A DNA stretch of 64,000 bases, taken from Pseudomonas sp. L5B5 (GTDB lineage Bacteria; Pseudomonadota; Gammaproteobacteria; Pseudomonadales; Pseudomonadaceae). A model generated the notes under the pieces. It ran no database searches and had not been told where the DNA came from. It saw only the letters and a program-made list of their open reading frames with translations. The DNA lies in the NCBI RefSeq assembly GCF_020520285.1, contig NZ_CP084742.1, forward strand, positions 6,373,501 to 6,437,500, in the 5' to 3' direction. The position numbers and the translations under genes are program-made. Below, in pieces: positions 46,765 to 54,553 of the stretch (position 1 is the stretch's first letter; every line of letters begins with the position of its first letter).

Positions 46765-47064
46765 TCAGTCGTCGGCCAACAGCTTGTCGATTCCGTGGCG
46801 GTGCAGGCAGCTGGTCAGCGCTTCGATCGCCTCTGGGCTCGGTTTTGCCAGGGTCACGGCCTGGTGGAGGTCATTCAGCACGCGCTCGGGGTCCCGGTGG
46901 GTCAGTTGCGCCACGACCTGTGCCAGGTTGCGATCGGAAAAGTGCTCATACAGGACGGTCAGCAGGGCGTAGTAGTCGGATGAACCGACGCCGTCCGGGA
47001 AGGCTTTGTGCAGCATTGACACGACTTCGGCTAATGGTTCGTCCAGCTCGGTTCTGAGAGGCAT
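46765..47064 (-). CDS. Small conserved protein, DUF3349-like
   Basis: A 99-residue acidic helical protein beginning MPLRTELDEPLAEVV. The run FPDGVGSSDYYALLTVLYEH recalls the DUF3349 pattern (a PxGxxxxDYxxLLxLL core), known mostly from actinobacteria; this is a resemblance by eye, not a search result. The frame is open upstream to 47298, but the added 78 residues are arginine- and cysteine-rich shadow sequence overlapping the end of opmQ, so I start at the ATG at 47064. No good ribosome-binding site is visible. It probably forms an operon with the SMI1/KNR4-like gene. No function can be assigned. Confidence 0.6.
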   Translation of the reverse strand: MPLRTELDEPLAEVVSMLHKAFPDGVGSSDYYALLTVLYEHFSDRNLAQVVAQLTHRDPERVLNDLHQAVTLAKPSPEAIEALTSCLHRHGIDKLLADD

Positions 47065-47132
47065 CGCAGGTTCTGCTTGGGATGGGGAGCGAGCCGTCGA
47101 TTCTAGGCGAACAACCGACTGGTTGTCCTGGT

Positions 47133-47161
47133 GGCTGGCGATGCGCAAGGCTTCGCCAGCC
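47133..47161. terminator. Hairpin downstream of opmQ
   Basis: GGCTGGCGA and TCGCCAGCC pair over 9 bp around an 11-base loop, 25 bases past the opmQ stop. No U-run. A smaller inverted repeat, ACAACC-N4-GGTTGT, lies beside it near 47110-47125 and could belong to the control region of the two small genes. Confidence 0.45.
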
Positions 47162-47185
47162 GTCCGGCGACTAGCTCCGTAGCGC

Positions 47186-48610
47186 CTAGCGCGCAGGTGC
47201 CGTGGATACCTGCCAGCCGCCACCCAGTGCCTTGTACAGCGCAATGCTGGACTGCAGTCGCGACAGCCGCAACTGCACGTTCTGGTCCTGGGCGGCATAC
47301 AGGGTGCGCTGGGTTTCCAGCACTGTCAGCAGGTCTTCGGCGCCGGCCTGATAGCGGCTCTGGGATATCTCGAAGGCTCGTTGCGCCTGCTCCAGTTCTT
47401 CACTCTGCCATTGCCGTTGCTGGTCCAGGCCGCGAATGCTGTTGAGGGCTTTTTCCACGTCGGCAAAGCCATTGATGATCGCCCCGCGATAGGTTTCCAG
47501 CAGCTCCTCCTGGCGTGCCGTGGCCCGGTCGCGTTCGGCGCTCAGGCGCCCGGCATTGAAGATCGGTGCCACGAGGCCGGAGGCGAGGTTGTAGAAGGGG
47601 TTGCGCAAGATATCGTCGAACTTGTCGGCGTTCGAGCCCAGCTTTGCCGTGAGGGTCACGGTGGGCAGCATGGCGGCCCGGGCTACGCCGACATCGGCCT
47701 GGGCTGCCGCGAGCCGGACTTCGGCGCTGGCGATATCCGGGCGGCGGGCCAGCAGCTCGCTGGGGATTCCGGCGTCGATATCCGGCCATGTCAGCTCGGC
47801 GAAAGGTTGTTCGTTCAGGGACAGGCTTTGCACTGGCCGGCCGAGCAAGGTGGCGAGGGTGATCAGGGCCTCTTCGGCCTGCTGCCGCACTAGCGGTATC
47901 TGGCGCTGCTGGGAGGCCACCAGGCTCTTTTGCTGGGCCAGTTCCAGGGCCGTGGCCGAGCCTGAGTCGTAGCGGGTTTGAACCAGGCGCAGGACGCTTT
48001 GTGCGTTGGCCAGGTTGAGTTCGGCGATCCGGTTCTGTTCCCGTAGCGCAAGTAGCTGGGCGTAGTTGTTGGCCACGCCGCTGAGCAGGGTCAGCTCCAC
48101 GGTGGCGCGGTCGAATTCGCTGGCCTGGGCGCTGAGCAGGGCGCTGTCGCGCGCTGCGCGCCGGCCGCCCCAGAAATCGATTTCATAGGTGGCGCTGAGT
48201 CCGGCATCGAACGCATTCTCGGTCTTGTCGCTGCTGGTGCTGTCCTGCTGGTTGCTGCCTTTGCCGCCCATGCGTTTTTGCCGGCTGGCATTGAAGCTGC
48301 CTTCGACCGAGGGCAGCAGCGGGGCGCCGGCCACGATGGCGCTGGCCTGGGCCTGGCGGACCCGGGCCATGGCCGCCGCCAGGTCATGGCTGCCGGTTCG
48401 CGCTTCGGCAATCAGGCGGTCCAGTTCCGGGCTGCCGAAGCGGGCCCACCAGCGTGGGTCCTGTTGCTGGCCTTCGGGGTGGTTGGGGGCATGCCAGGCC
48501 GTTGGCGCTTGCAGGCCGCTGTCCGGGTGCGGGGTGGAGCTGCTGCAGGCTGCCAGCAATACGCTGGCGGCCATCAGGGTCAGGGTGGTCTTCATCGATC
48601 GATCATTCAC
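47186..48610 (-). CDS. opmQ: OpmQ, outer-membrane channel of the PvdRT-OpmQ pump
   Basis: A 474-residue TolC/NodT-type outer-membrane factor. The N-terminus is a lipoprotein signal with lipobox LLAAC (Cys about residue 21 or 22). Two long coiled-coil/beta repeats follow, with the family motifs [10 protein letters not shown] and, in the second half, [23 protein letters not shown]. It joins PvdR and PvdT to send mature or recycled pyoverdine outside. The reading starts at a GTG at 48610, overlapping the pvdT end by eight bases; an ATG at 48595 with the lipoprotein signal right after it is an alternative start. It is the last gene of the pump operon. Confidence 0.9.
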   Translation of the reverse strand: MNDRSMKTTLTLMAASVLLAACSSSTPHPDSGLQAPTAWHAPNHPEGQQQDPRWWARFGSPELDRLIAEARTGSHDLAAAMARVRQAQASAIVAGAPLLPSVEGSFNASRQKRMGGKGSNQQDSTSSDKTENAFDAGLSATYEIDFWGGRRAARDSALLSAQASEFDRATVELTLLSGVANNYAQLLALREQNRIAELNLANAQSVLRLVQTRYDSGSATALELAQQKSLVASQQRQIPLVRQQAEEALITLATLLGRPVQSLSLNEQPFAELTWPDIDAGIPSELLARRPDIASAEVRLAAAQADVGVARAAMLPTVTLTAKLGSNADKFDDILRNPFYNLASGLVAPIFNAGRLSAERDRATARQEELLETYRGAIINGFADVEKALNSIRGLDQQRQWQSEELEQAQRAFEISQSRYQAGAEDLLTVLETQRTLYAAQDQNVQLRLSRLQSSIALYKALGGGWQVSTAPAR

Positions 48611-50576
48611 TGGTAAGGGCCGTGACCGGGTCGAGCCGGGCAGCTTTGCGGGCCGGCATGAAGCCGAAGACGACGCCGGTGACCAGGGCGCAGGCGAAGG
48701 CGCCGAGGACCGCGGCCAGGGAAAACGCTACCGCCACTTCGCTGAGGATCAGCACGCCGCCAATGATCAGGGCCACGCCGATACCGGTCAGGCCTCCGAC
48801 CACCGAGAGCATCACCGCCTCGGTGAGGAACTGGCGCAGGATGTCCCGCTGGCGGGCACCGGTAGCCATGCGAATACCGATCTCGCGGGTGCGCTCGCGC
48901 ACGGTCATGAGCATGATGTTCATCACTCCGATGCCACCGACCAGCAGGGAGATGGCGGCGATGGCGCCGAGCATCAGCGACAGGGTGTTTTGCGTTCGTG
49001 CCTCGGCCTGGATCATGGCGGCGTTGTTGGTCAGTTCGTAGTCGCGCTTGCCGTTGTGCAGGCGCAGCATCAGCTGGTCGATGGCCTGCTCGGTCTCCTT
49101 GACCTTGCTGGCATCGGCGGCGGCGATGGCCACATATTCCGGGTTGCGGCTGCCGAACAGCCGGGTGCTGGCGGCGGAGTAGGGCACCGCGATGCGGTCG
49201 TCGCTGTCGCTGTCGCCGGAGCTGGCACCTTTGCCCACCAGCACGCCAACCACCTGGAAGGGCACGTTCTCGATCAGGATGTATTGGCCGATGGGGTTGG
49301 CCACATCCTGCAGGAGCTTTTCGCGGACCTTGTGGCCGATCACCGCCACGGGAGCGGCGGAATGTTCATCGGCTTCGCTGAAGTAGCTGCCCTCGACCAC
49401 CGGCCAGTTGAAGATATGCGGGAAGTTGGTGTCGTTACCGCCCACATAGGCCATGTAGTCGCGGTTGCCGAAGCGCACTCCGGCCTCGGCGCCATTGACC
49501 GGCATGATGCGCTTGACCTGGGGCAGGGCGCCCAGGGCGGCCACGTCATCCAGGGTGATGATCCCGGCGGGAGCCCGGGGGTTGGACGAATGTCCGCTCA
49601 GATAGATGATGTTGGAGCCAAAGGCTCCCATCTGTGCCATCACCTGGCGCTTGCTGCCTTCGCCCACGGCCAGCATCACCACCACCGAAGCCACGCCGAT
49701 GATGATTCCCAGCAGGGTCAGGGCGGTGCGAAAGCGGTTGATCCACATCACTCGCCATGCCGCTTGCACCGCCTCCACCAGTTCGCCTTTCCAGGCTCCG
49801 GTGGGTTCGCTGCCCTGCGCCAGGCGCTGGCGCAGGTCCACAGCCTGCAAGGCGCCGGTATTGGCACTGGCCTGGACCGTAGGGTCGGTATCGGCGGTGT
49901 CGCTGATGATCTCGCCGTCGCGGATCTCGATGATGCGCTTGGCCCTCGCGGCCACTTCGCGGTCGTGGGTGATGAGGATCACCACGTGGCCCTGGCTGGC
50001 CAGCTCGTCCAGCAGGGTCATGACTTCCGCACCGCTGTGGCTGTCCAGGGCGCCGGTGGGTTCGTCGGCGAGGATGATGTGCCCGCCGTTCATCAGGGCG
50101 CGAGCGATGGACACCCGTTGCTGCTGGCCCCCGGACAGCTGGTGCGGACGGTTGCCGGTGCGGCTGCCCAGGCCCAGGCGCTCCAGCAGGGCGGCGGCAC
50201 GGGCATGGCGCTCGGCCGCCGGGATGCCGGCATAGATGGCCGGCATCTCGACGTTTTCCTGGGCCGAGCCCGAGGGAATCAGATGGTAGCCCTGGAACAC
50301 GAAGCCGAAGGCCTCGCGGCGCAGCCAGGCCAGTTCGTCGCTATCGAGGTGGGCGACGTTCTCGCCGGCGAACAGGTATTCGCCGCAGGTCGGCCGGTCC
50401 AGGCAGCCGAGGATGTTCATCAGGGTCGACTTGCCGGAGCCCGAAGCGCCGACAATGGCCACGAACTCCCCGGCATGGATCGACAGGTCGATGCCGCGCA
50501 GGACGTCGACCTGCGGACTGTCGCCGCCACCGTAGGATTTGCGGATGTTCCTGAGGTCGATCAGAGGCGTCTGCAT
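48603..50576 (-). CDS. pvdT: PvdT, MacB-type ATPase/permease of the pyoverdine pump
   Basis: A 657-residue inner-membrane protein of the MacB family. The N-terminal ATPase (about 1-230) has Walker [10 protein letters not shown], signature [10 protein letters not shown] and Walker [13 protein letters not shown] linker leads to the first membrane helix near residue 285, a large periplasmic domain, and three more helices in the last 150 residues (with [22 protein letters not shown] sequence), ending ALTSE. It lies immediately after pvdR (start 50576, pvdR stop 50577) and overlaps opmQ, a tightly coupled operon. P. aeruginosa PvdT is 663 aa, from memory. The pump secretes pyoverdine that has already released its iron and also contributes to new pyoverdine export. 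Confidence 0.93.
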   Translation of the reverse strand: MQTPLIDLRNIRKSYGGGDSPQVDVLRGIDLSIHAGEFVAIVGASGSGKSTLMNILGCLDRPTCGEYLFAGENVAHLDSDELAWLRREAFGFVFQGYHLIPSGSAQENVEMPAIYAGIPAAERHARAAALLERLGLGSRTGNRPHQLSGGQQQRVSIARALMNGGHIILADEPTGALDSHSGAEVMTLLDELASQGHVVILITHDREVAARAKRIIEIRDGEIISDTADTDPTVQASANTGALQAVDLRQRLAQGSEPTGAWKGELVEAVQAAWRVMWINRFRTALTLLGIIIGVASVVVMLAVGEGSKRQVMAQMGAFGSNIIYLSGHSSNPRAPAGIITLDDVAALGALPQVKRIMPVNGAEAGVRFGNRDYMAYVGGNDTNFPHIFNWPVVEGSYFSEADEHSAAPVAVIGHKVREKLLQDVANPIGQYILIENVPFQVVGVLVGKGASSGDSDSDDRIAVPYSAASTRLFGSRNPEYVAIAAADASKVKETEQAIDQLMLRLHNGKRDYELTNNAAMIQAEARTQNTLSLMLGAIAAISLLVGGIGVMNIMLMTVRERTREIGIRMATGARQRDILRQFLTEAVMLSVVGGLTGIGVALIIGGVLILSEVAVAFSLAAVLGAFACALVTGVVFGFMPARKAARLDPVTALTSE

Positions 50577-51749
50577 TCAACCCCCGCTGCTGTTGGCAGG
50601 ACCGATCAGCAGGTGATCTCCTTCGTTCAAGCCCTCGAGCACCTCGATTCGCAGGCGATCGCTGATGCCGACCCGGACCTTGCGCTCACTGACTGCGCCA
50701 TTGTCCGCCACGACTCGGGCAATCTGCTGGCCCGGCGCCTCGCCTTCCTGCAGGGCGGCGATGGGGGCGGTGAGCACGTCCTTGACCGAGCTGGCGACGA
50801 AGAACACCTGGGTGGTCATTTCCGCCATCAGTGCGTTGTCGGCGTTGTCCACGTCCAGCAGTACGGTGTAGAGCACAACGCGGCCGCTGCCGCTCTTGCT
50901 GGTATTGCTGGGGCTGCCGCCGCCCTGGCTGGTTTCGTTCAGCGGCTTGGGCGGGATCGGCAGGATCTGCCGTACGGTGCTGGTCCAGCGTCGGCCACCG
51001 CCGCTCAAGGTGGTGAAATAAGCGCTCATGCCGGGTTTCACATGACCGATGTCGGCTTCGGAGACCTCGGCCCACACCGTCATTGGCGAGAGCTTGGCGA
51101 TCCGCAGGATCAAAGGGGTCTGCTGCTGGGCATTGAGGGTCTGGCCTTCGCGAGCATCCACCGCCACCACGGTGCCGGACATCGGCGCATAGATGCGGGT
51201 ATAGCCCAGTTCGGCCTGGTCGCTGCGCAGGCTGGCCTGGGCCTGGCGGATCTGGGCCTTGTACATGTCGATCCGCGCCTGGGTGGCCTTGAGCTCGGCC
51301 TGGGCGGTTTGTACGTCCTCGTCGCGGGTCGCGCCGCCGGCAGCGAGGTTCTGCTGGCGCTGGTACTTCTGGCGGGCCAGTTGGTTCTGGGCGTACTGCT
51401 CCTGCAGTTGGGCTTGCAGGTTCTCGATGGCGAAGCGGCTGGCATCGAGCTTGGCCTGCTGGGTGGACGGGTCGATTTCCACCAGCAGTTGGCCTTCCTT
51501 GACGGCGTCGCCGGCTTCCGCGTGGATCCTGCGGATCTGTCCGGAGGCCTGGGCGCCGACGTCTACATAACGGCGCGGCTGCAAGGTGCCCAGGGCGGTG
51601 ACGCTGCTTTCGATATCGCCACGGCGCACCTGCACGGTGGTGAACTGGTCGCGGCCCGAAGGAATGAATTTCCAGGCGGCGATGGCAACGAGAGGAATCA
51701 CACACAGTGCGGCAAGCAGGGCGCGTCGGGTATTTCTAGGACGTTTCAT
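50577..51749 (-). CDS. pvdR: PvdR, periplasmic adaptor of the pyoverdine pump
   Basis: A 390-residue MacA/HlyD-type membrane fusion protein. An N-terminal anchor (about residues 7-27, ALLAALCVIPLVAIAAW) is followed by a barrel-sandwich half (VTALGTLQPRRYVDVGAQ, then a matching half near 190-215 with APMSGTVVAVDAREG), a long alpha-hairpin rich in Gln, Ala and Leu between them, and a C-terminal beta-barrel. It bridges PvdT and OpmQ. First gene of the operon, with a PvdS promoter about 105 bases upstream, and divergent from fpvI. Confidence 0.92.
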   Translation of the reverse strand: MKRPRNTRRALLAALCVIPLVAIAAWKFIPSGRDQFTTVQVRRGDIESSVTALGTLQPRRYVDVGAQASGQIRRIHAEAGDAVKEGQLLVEIDPSTQQAKLDASRFAIENLQAQLQEQYAQNQLARQKYQRQQNLAAGGATRDEDVQTAQAELKATQARIDMYKAQIRQAQASLRSDQAELGYTRIYAPMSGTVVAVDAREGQTLNAQQQTPLILRIAKLSPMTVWAEVSEADIGHVKPGMSAYFTTLSGGGRRWTSTVRQILPIPPKPLNETSQGGGSPSNTSKSGSGRVVLYTVLLDVDNADNALMAEMTTQVFFVASSVKDVLTAPIAALQEGEAPGQQIARVVADNGAVSERKVRVGISDRLRIEVLEGLNEGDHLLIGPANSSGG

Positions 51750-51854
51750 GCAGGGTTCCGGCCAGAGGTATGGTCCGTCATGGTGGCCGGATGCAGTGGG
51801 CGATCCGGCTCACGTTGCCGCATACACGGCAGGGACGGGGGAGCTGTCAGGTAA

Positions 51855-51878
51855 ACGAGAGGCCGCAGGGGGAATTTA
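51855..51878 (-). promoter_or_regulatory. Iron-starvation (PvdS) promoter of pvdR-pvdT-opmQ
   Basis: Minus strand: TAAAT (51878-51874), 16 bases, CGT (51857-51855), an exact match 106 bases before the pvdR ATG. Confidence 0.72.
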
Positions 51879-51950
51879 ACTGCCGACATATGGCGTTACA
51901 GCTGCCCTGGCACTGAAATAAACCCACTGCGACCCTGCGGTACTTTAAAT

Positions 51951-51969
51951 CTATATGAGAATTACTATA
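51951..51969 (+). promoter_or_regulatory. Fur-box-like site upstream of fpvI
   Basis: The AT-rich 19-mer beginning CTATATGAGAATTA matches 11 of 19 positions of the Fur consensus, about 100 bases before the sigma gene. No PvdS site is present on the plus strand here, so fpvI is probably repressed by Fur directly. Confidence 0.5.
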
Positions 51970-52069
51970 AATTACGCTGGTTCAAAACTGCCATCATTGA
52001 ATCACTGGGCCAACCGGCTGTCGCCGGTGTCGCTCAAGGACAGAATCGCCGAGGGGGCGGTTGGGAGCC

Positions 52070-52552
52070 ATGTTGGAAAGTTACTATCGCGAGCTGATGT
52101 GCTTCCTCCATGCCAAGCTGGGTAATCGCCAGGTGGCCGAGGATGTTGTGCACGACGCTTACATCCGGGTACTGGAGCGCTCCAGCGACACGCCGATCGA
52201 GCAGCCGCGGGCGTTCCTCTATCGTACGGCGTTGAACCTGGTGATCGATGGCCATCGGCGCAACGCCCTGCGCCAATCCGAGCCCCTGGAAGTGCTGGAT
52301 AACGAAGAGCGCTATTTCAATCCTTCGCCGCAAACCAGCCTGGACCAGGGCCAGCGCCTGGAGATGCTGCAACGGGCGCTGGCCGAATTGCCCAGGCTGT
52401 GTCGCGAGAGCTTCCTGCTGCGCAAGCTCGAGGGAATGTCCCATCCGCAGATTGCCGAGCAACTGGGGATTTCCCGCAGCCTGGTGGAGAAACACATCGT
52501 CAATGCCATGAAACACTGCCGTGTTCGCCTGCGTCAGTGGGAAGCCCAATAG
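52070..52552 (+). CDS. fpvI: FpvI, ECF sigma factor for ferripyoverdine signalling
   Basis: A 160-residue iron-starvation ECF sigma factor. Region 2 includes AEDVVHDAYIRVLER and the following RAFLYRTALNLVIDGHRR stretch. Region 4 contains LEGMSHPQIAEQLGISRS with the helix-turn-helix that reads the -35 element. Length is that of P. aeruginosa FpvI (159 aa, from memory), which activates fpvA when FpvA binds ferripyoverdine. I choose the ATG at 52070; a TTG at 52061 with GAGGGGG just ahead of it is possible. It is followed by pvdA on the same strand, though pvdA has its own promoter. PvdS itself, the other pyoverdine sigma factor, is usually longer and is not this gene. No fpvR anti-sigma gene lies beside it. 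Confidence 0.82.
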   Translation: MLESYYRELMCFLHAKLGNRQVAEDVVHDAYIRVLERSSDTPIEQPRAFLYRTALNLVIDGHRRNALRQSEPLEVLDNEERYFNPSPQTSLDQGQRLEMLQRALAELPRLCRESFLLRKLEGMSHPQIAEQLGISRSLVEKHIVNAMKHCRVRLRQWEAQ

Positions 52553-52578
52553 GTCAAGCGCATTGCGTCTTATTTAGT

Positions 52579-52602
52579 TAAATTTTTTTTCATTGTCCTC
52601 GT
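52579..52602 (+). promoter_or_regulatory. Iron-starvation (PvdS) promoter of pvdA
   Basis: TAAAT (52579-52583), 16 bases including a run of seven T, CGT (52600-52602), an exact match 100 bases ahead of the pvdA ATG. Confidence 0.75.
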
Positions 52603-52701
52603 CCCTACTCAACAGACGATCTGCTGCGCTGCATGGGCCAGTCGGGTCACCGTGACACTTTATCCCCCGCGTTGAGGCGGTTTATCCAGAGGACACTGGA
52701 A

Positions 52702-54039
52702 ATGACACAGGCAATTGCATCGGCCCACGTTCACGATTTGATCGGTATCGGTTTCGGCCCCTCGAACCTGGCGCTGGCCATTGCGCTGGAAGAGCGCGGT
52801 CAGGAGCACGGTCCACTGGACGCGGTGTTCCTCGACAAGCAGGCGGACTATCGCTGGCACGGCAACACCCTGGTGACCCAGAGCGAGCTGCAGATTTCCT
52901 TCCTCAAGGACCTGGTGACGCTGCGCAATCCCACCAGTCCCTACTCCTTCGTCAACTACCTCAAGCACCACGATCGCCTGGTGGACTTCATCAACCTGGG
53001 CACCTTCTATCCGTGCCGCATGGAGTTCAACGACTACCTGCGCTGGGTGGCCGGGCACTTCCAGGAACACAGCCGCTACGGCGAAGAAGTGCTGGGCATC
53101 GAACCGGTGCTGCACAGCCAGCAGGTCGAGGCGCTGCGAGTGATCTCCCGTGACGCCCAGGGCGTCGAGCAGGTGCGCACCACCCGTTCGGTAGTGGTCA
53201 GTACCGGTGGGACGCCGCGGGTTCCGGAGATCTTCAAGGGCCTCAAGGGCGATGCCCGGGTCTTCCATCATTCCCAGTACCTGGAACGCATGGCCCAGCA
53301 GCCTTGTGTCAACGGCAAGCCGATGAACATCGCCATCATCGGCGGCGGACAAAGTGCTGCCGAGGCCTTCATCGACCTCAATGACAGCTTCCCCTCGGTG
53401 CAGGCCGATATCATCATGCGCGGCTCGGCCCTCAAACCGGCCGATGACAGCCCGTTCGTCAACGAAGTGTTCTCCCCGGCCTTCACCGACCTGGTGTTCC
53501 AGCAGAACAACAGCGAGCGCGAGCGTCTGGTCAGCGAATACCAGAACACCAACTATTCGGTGGTGGACATCGACTTGATCGAGCGCATCTACGGGATCTT
53601 CTATCGCCAGAAGGTCTCCGGTATCGCGCGTCATGCGTTCCGTACCCTGACCACGGTGGAGAAGGCCACGGCCACCGACCTTGGCATCGAGTTGATCCTG
53701 CGCAATGCCGCCACCGGCGAACGCGAGGTTCGTCATTACGACGCCGTGGTCCTGGCCACCGGCTATGAGCGCAACCTGTACCGCGACCTGCTGGCGCCGC
53801 TGGATACCTACCTGGGTGACTTCGAAGTCGATCGCAACTATCGCCTGGTCACCGATGAGCGCTGCAAGGCCGGCATCTACCTGCAAGGCTTCAGCCAGGC
53901 CAGCCATGGCTTGAGCGATACCTTGCTGTCGGTGCTGCCGATCCGTGCCCAAGAGATTGCCGATTCGCTGTACGAACATGGCAAGACCCGTGGCCAGAGC
54001 CGCTCGGTTCGCGACATGCTGCTGGCCACCGCCAGCTGA
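52702..54039 (+). CDS. pvdA: L-ornithine N5-monooxygenase PvdA
   Basis: A 445-residue flavin enzyme that hydroxylates ornithine with NADPH and O2, the first dedicated step to fOHOrn. It has the FAD site GIGFGPSNLALAIALEE near residue 14, the NADPH-binding IAIIGGGQSAAEAF near residue 213, and the C-terminal ATGYERN motif of N-hydroxylating monooxygenases near residue 353. The frame is open from 52633, but the ATG at 52702 (GGACACTGGAA upstream) gives the family length (443 aa in P. aeruginosa, from memory) and the extra residues are not family-like. In P. aeruginosa pvdQ lies next to pvdA; here the next gene is mgtA. Confidence 0.94.
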   Translation: MTQAIASAHVHDLIGIGFGPSNLALAIALEERGQEHGPLDAVFLDKQADYRWHGNTLVTQSELQISFLKDLVTLRNPTSPYSFVNYLKHHDRLVDFINLGTFYPCRMEFNDYLRWVAGHFQEHSRYGEEVLGIEPVLHSQQVEALRVISRDAQGVEQVRTTRSVVVSTGGTPRVPEIFKGLKGDARVFHHSQYLERMAQQPCVNGKPMNIAIIGGGQSAAEAFIDLNDSFPSVQADIIMRGSALKPADDSPFVNEVFSPAFTDLVFQQNNSERERLVSEYQNTNYSVVDIDLIERIYGIFYRQKVSGIARHAFRTLTTVEKATATDLGIELILRNAATGEREVRHYDAVVLATGYERNLYRDLLAPLDTYLGDFEVDRNYRLVTDERCKAGIYLQGFSQASHGLSDTLLSVLPIRAQEIADSLYEHGKTRGQSRSVRDMLLATAS

Positions 54040-54043
54040 GGCA

Positions 54044-54077
54044 CCAGCCGCTGCCGCAGGCCTGCGGCGGCGGCTGG
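54044..54077 (+). terminator. GC-rich hairpin after pvdA
   Basis: Sixteen bases beginning CCAGCCGCTGCC can pair with the sequence at 54062-54077 with a single G-T wobble. It starts four bases past the pvdA stop. No U-run follows. Confidence 0.6.
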
Positions 54078-54149
54078 CGTGCAACAAAAGCGTTATGTTT
54101 TGTCTTTTCCTGAACCCTGGCTGAAGAACTTTTCAATTCCCTCGGCCAG

Positions 54150-54166
54150 GGTTTTCCCCAGGTTTA
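54150..54166 (+). promoter_or_regulatory. PhoP-box-like direct repeat upstream of mgtA
   Basis: GGTTTT-CCCCA-GGTTTA fits the PhoP box (T/G)GTTTA-N5-(T/G)GTTTA with one change. PhoP-PhoQ control of mgtA under low magnesium is established in enterics and P. aeruginosa. I could not identify a convincing -10 element. Confidence 0.6.
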
Positions 54167-54553
54167 CTCTGCAAAAAGCGCGGCGTAAGCTGCGCGCGTT
54201 TTCAATCAATGGAGGCCCGGTGTGGGTACTTGTTCGAGTGACAGGAGTCAGCCGGTCTCGGTAACCGGCGCGGTCCCGGCAAGATAGCGCGCAGCCTTCG
54301 TTCCTGCCGTTGTCTCGCCATCCAGCGAGAGGCGGCATTACGGTCGCGACCCCGTCGGGTCGTTCCCGATCTCCCTTCCTGATGACTCCGATCAACGCCC
54401 GATCCGGCCTGGTGCCGCTTCGTGGCGGCTTCGACGCGCAAGTCTCCCGGGGCCTGCGGGCCGTTCTTGCGTGGGCGTCAGGCGCGCCACGCGCAAGCTT
54501 CGGCGGTACCTGTCCGGAGCATCTCCAGCGCCGCCCGTGCAGGAGTCATCATC
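54167..54553 (+). promoter_or_regulatory. Long structured 5' leader of mgtA
   Basis: About 390 bases separate the PhoP-like box from the mgtA start. Visible hairpins: GCCGGT/ACCGGC (54251-54269), TCTCGC/GCGAGA (54313-54330) and CGACCC/GGGTCG followed by TT (54347-54362). A ten-codon frame, MEARCGYLFE then stop, lies at 54209-54241 but has no ribosome-binding site. The mgtA frame itself is open from 54422, but the good start is at 54554. The arrangement recalls leader-controlled mgtA genes of enterics, yet I recognise no known magnesium riboswitch motif, so a regulatory role is an inference. Confidence 0.45.

Noticed and set aside
48189..51854. A 1221-codon frame on the plus strand opposite pvdT and pvdR
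   Set aside because: Antisense shadow of the pump genes; low-complexity His/Gly/Gln composition and no recognisable family.
54209..54241. Ten-codon frame MEARCGYLFE as an mgtA leader peptide
   Set aside because: No ribosome-binding site and no proline run like the enteric leader peptide; kept only as a remark in the leader entry.
54422..54553. N-terminal extension of mgtA
   Set aside because: The 44 extra residues look unlike any P-type ATPase start, while the ATG at 54554 has a good AGGAG at normal spacing.
54167..54553. Known magnesium riboswitch (M-box) in the mgtA leader
   Set aside because: The hairpins do not follow the M-box layout as I know it, so I report only a structured leader.
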